Source: JAVWIF01 sp036639635
GTDB taxonomy: Bacteria; Bacillota_I; Bacilli_A; Erysipelotrichales; Erysipelotrichaceae
Reading direction: 5' to 3'
Length of the DNA: 13,445 nt
NCBI GenBank assembly: GCA_036639635.1
Contig: JAVWIF010000054.1
Location: 1-13,445, forward strand
In this document: positions 13,336 to 13,445 of the stretch, piece by piece
Layout of the letters: every line of letters begins with the position of its first letter
Numbering within the stretch: position 1 is the stretch's first letter
The notes under the pieces: model-generated
What the model saw: the letters and a program-made list of their open reading frames with translations, nothing else
Database searches by the model: none
Told to the model about the DNA's origin: nothing
Translations under genes and position numbers: made by a program

Positions 13336-13445
13336 GTGATCTACTCCCACCATTTATGCGATGATATCGCATTGAAGTTGGGACTTCTACCGTTAACTTT
13401 CGATAATATTATGACTAAAATGACCTCAAGGGTCTAGAAGCTGTA
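13336..13445 (-). mobile_element. Right end and omega-RNA region of an IS200/IS605-type (TnpB) element, partial
   Basis: Read on the minus strand, the edge contains GGTAGAAGTCCCAAC, then a hairpin (ATGCGAT-ATC-ATCGCAT, 13372-13356) nested in an outer pairing of TCCCAAC with GTGGGA, ending in GTGGGAGTAGATCAC. This layout matches my memory of right ends of TnpB-coding IS200/IS605 elements, where the 3' end of tnpB and its guide RNA scaffold overlap. A frame reading QLLDP and TGA (13445-13426) could be the end of tnpB, which would lie beyond the window. It shares 28 bp (13391-13418) with 3952-3979. The exact terminus is uncertain by several bases. Confidence 0.6.
13391..13418 (-). repeat. 28-bp repeat, copy 2 (inside the IS200/IS605 right end)
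   Basis: It is identical over 28 bases, same orientation, to 3952-3979. Flanks outside the 28 bp differ, apart from loose similarity on the side toward the presumed tnpB end. It lies in the stretch expected to form the upstream part of the omega-RNA scaffold. Confidence 0.75.

Overview
The window reads as AT-rich DNA from a low-GC Gram-positive gut-type bacterium (Bacillota). An Erysipelotrichia or similar lineage is my best guess, based on codon use, strong AGGAGG-type ribosome sites, a ProB without a PUA domain, an Aquifex-type aconitase and an NAD-type isocitrate dehydrogenase. No rRNA or marker gene is present to prove this.

Left part (1-3900, all on the minus strand, visibly more AT-rich than the rest): this looks like horizontally acquired DNA. 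At the edge lies a sigma-70-like regulator of the kind carried by Tn916-type conjugative elements. Its helix-turn-helix end is in another frame, reached by a -1 shift at a perfect A AAA AAC heptamer. To its right is a small peptide-modification operon, read right to left: a strong promoter (3869-3897), a 25-residue Cys-free candidate precursor peptide (3660-3737), a 12-bp hairpin, a radical SAM/SPASM maturase split by a frameshift in an A8 run (3590-2309), an ABC exporter without a protease domain (2255-648), and a strong terminator (498-541). This is the most interesting system in the window: an apparently unassigned radical-SAM RiPP cluster.

Boundary (3900-4640): a mostly non-coding stretch. 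It holds a 28-bp sequence repeated at the far right edge, an inverted repeat, a weak small membrane ORF coupled to a 12-codon mini-ORF, and the proB promoter.

Core part (4640-13083): ordinary metabolism. proB-proA (plus strand) overlap by 14 nt and convert glutamate to glutamate semialdehyde. They converge on citZ-icd (minus strand), separated by a bidirectional terminator. acn (plus strand) is divergent from citZ. Citrate synthase, aconitase and NAD-isocitrate dehydrogenase form the oxidative half of the TCA cycle and yield 2-oxoglutarate. After amination to glutamate, this feeds ProB/ProA, so the block works as a glutamate/proline supply unit. A UMF1/Atg22-like MFS transporter and a YfcE-type metallophosphoesterase follow on the minus strand.

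Right edge (13140-13445): non-coding apart from a decayed C-terminal tail. It ends in what looks like the right end and omega-RNA region of an IS200/IS605 (TnpB) element whose tnpB lies beyond the window. Part of the same sequence (28 bp) recurs at the edge of the acquired left region.
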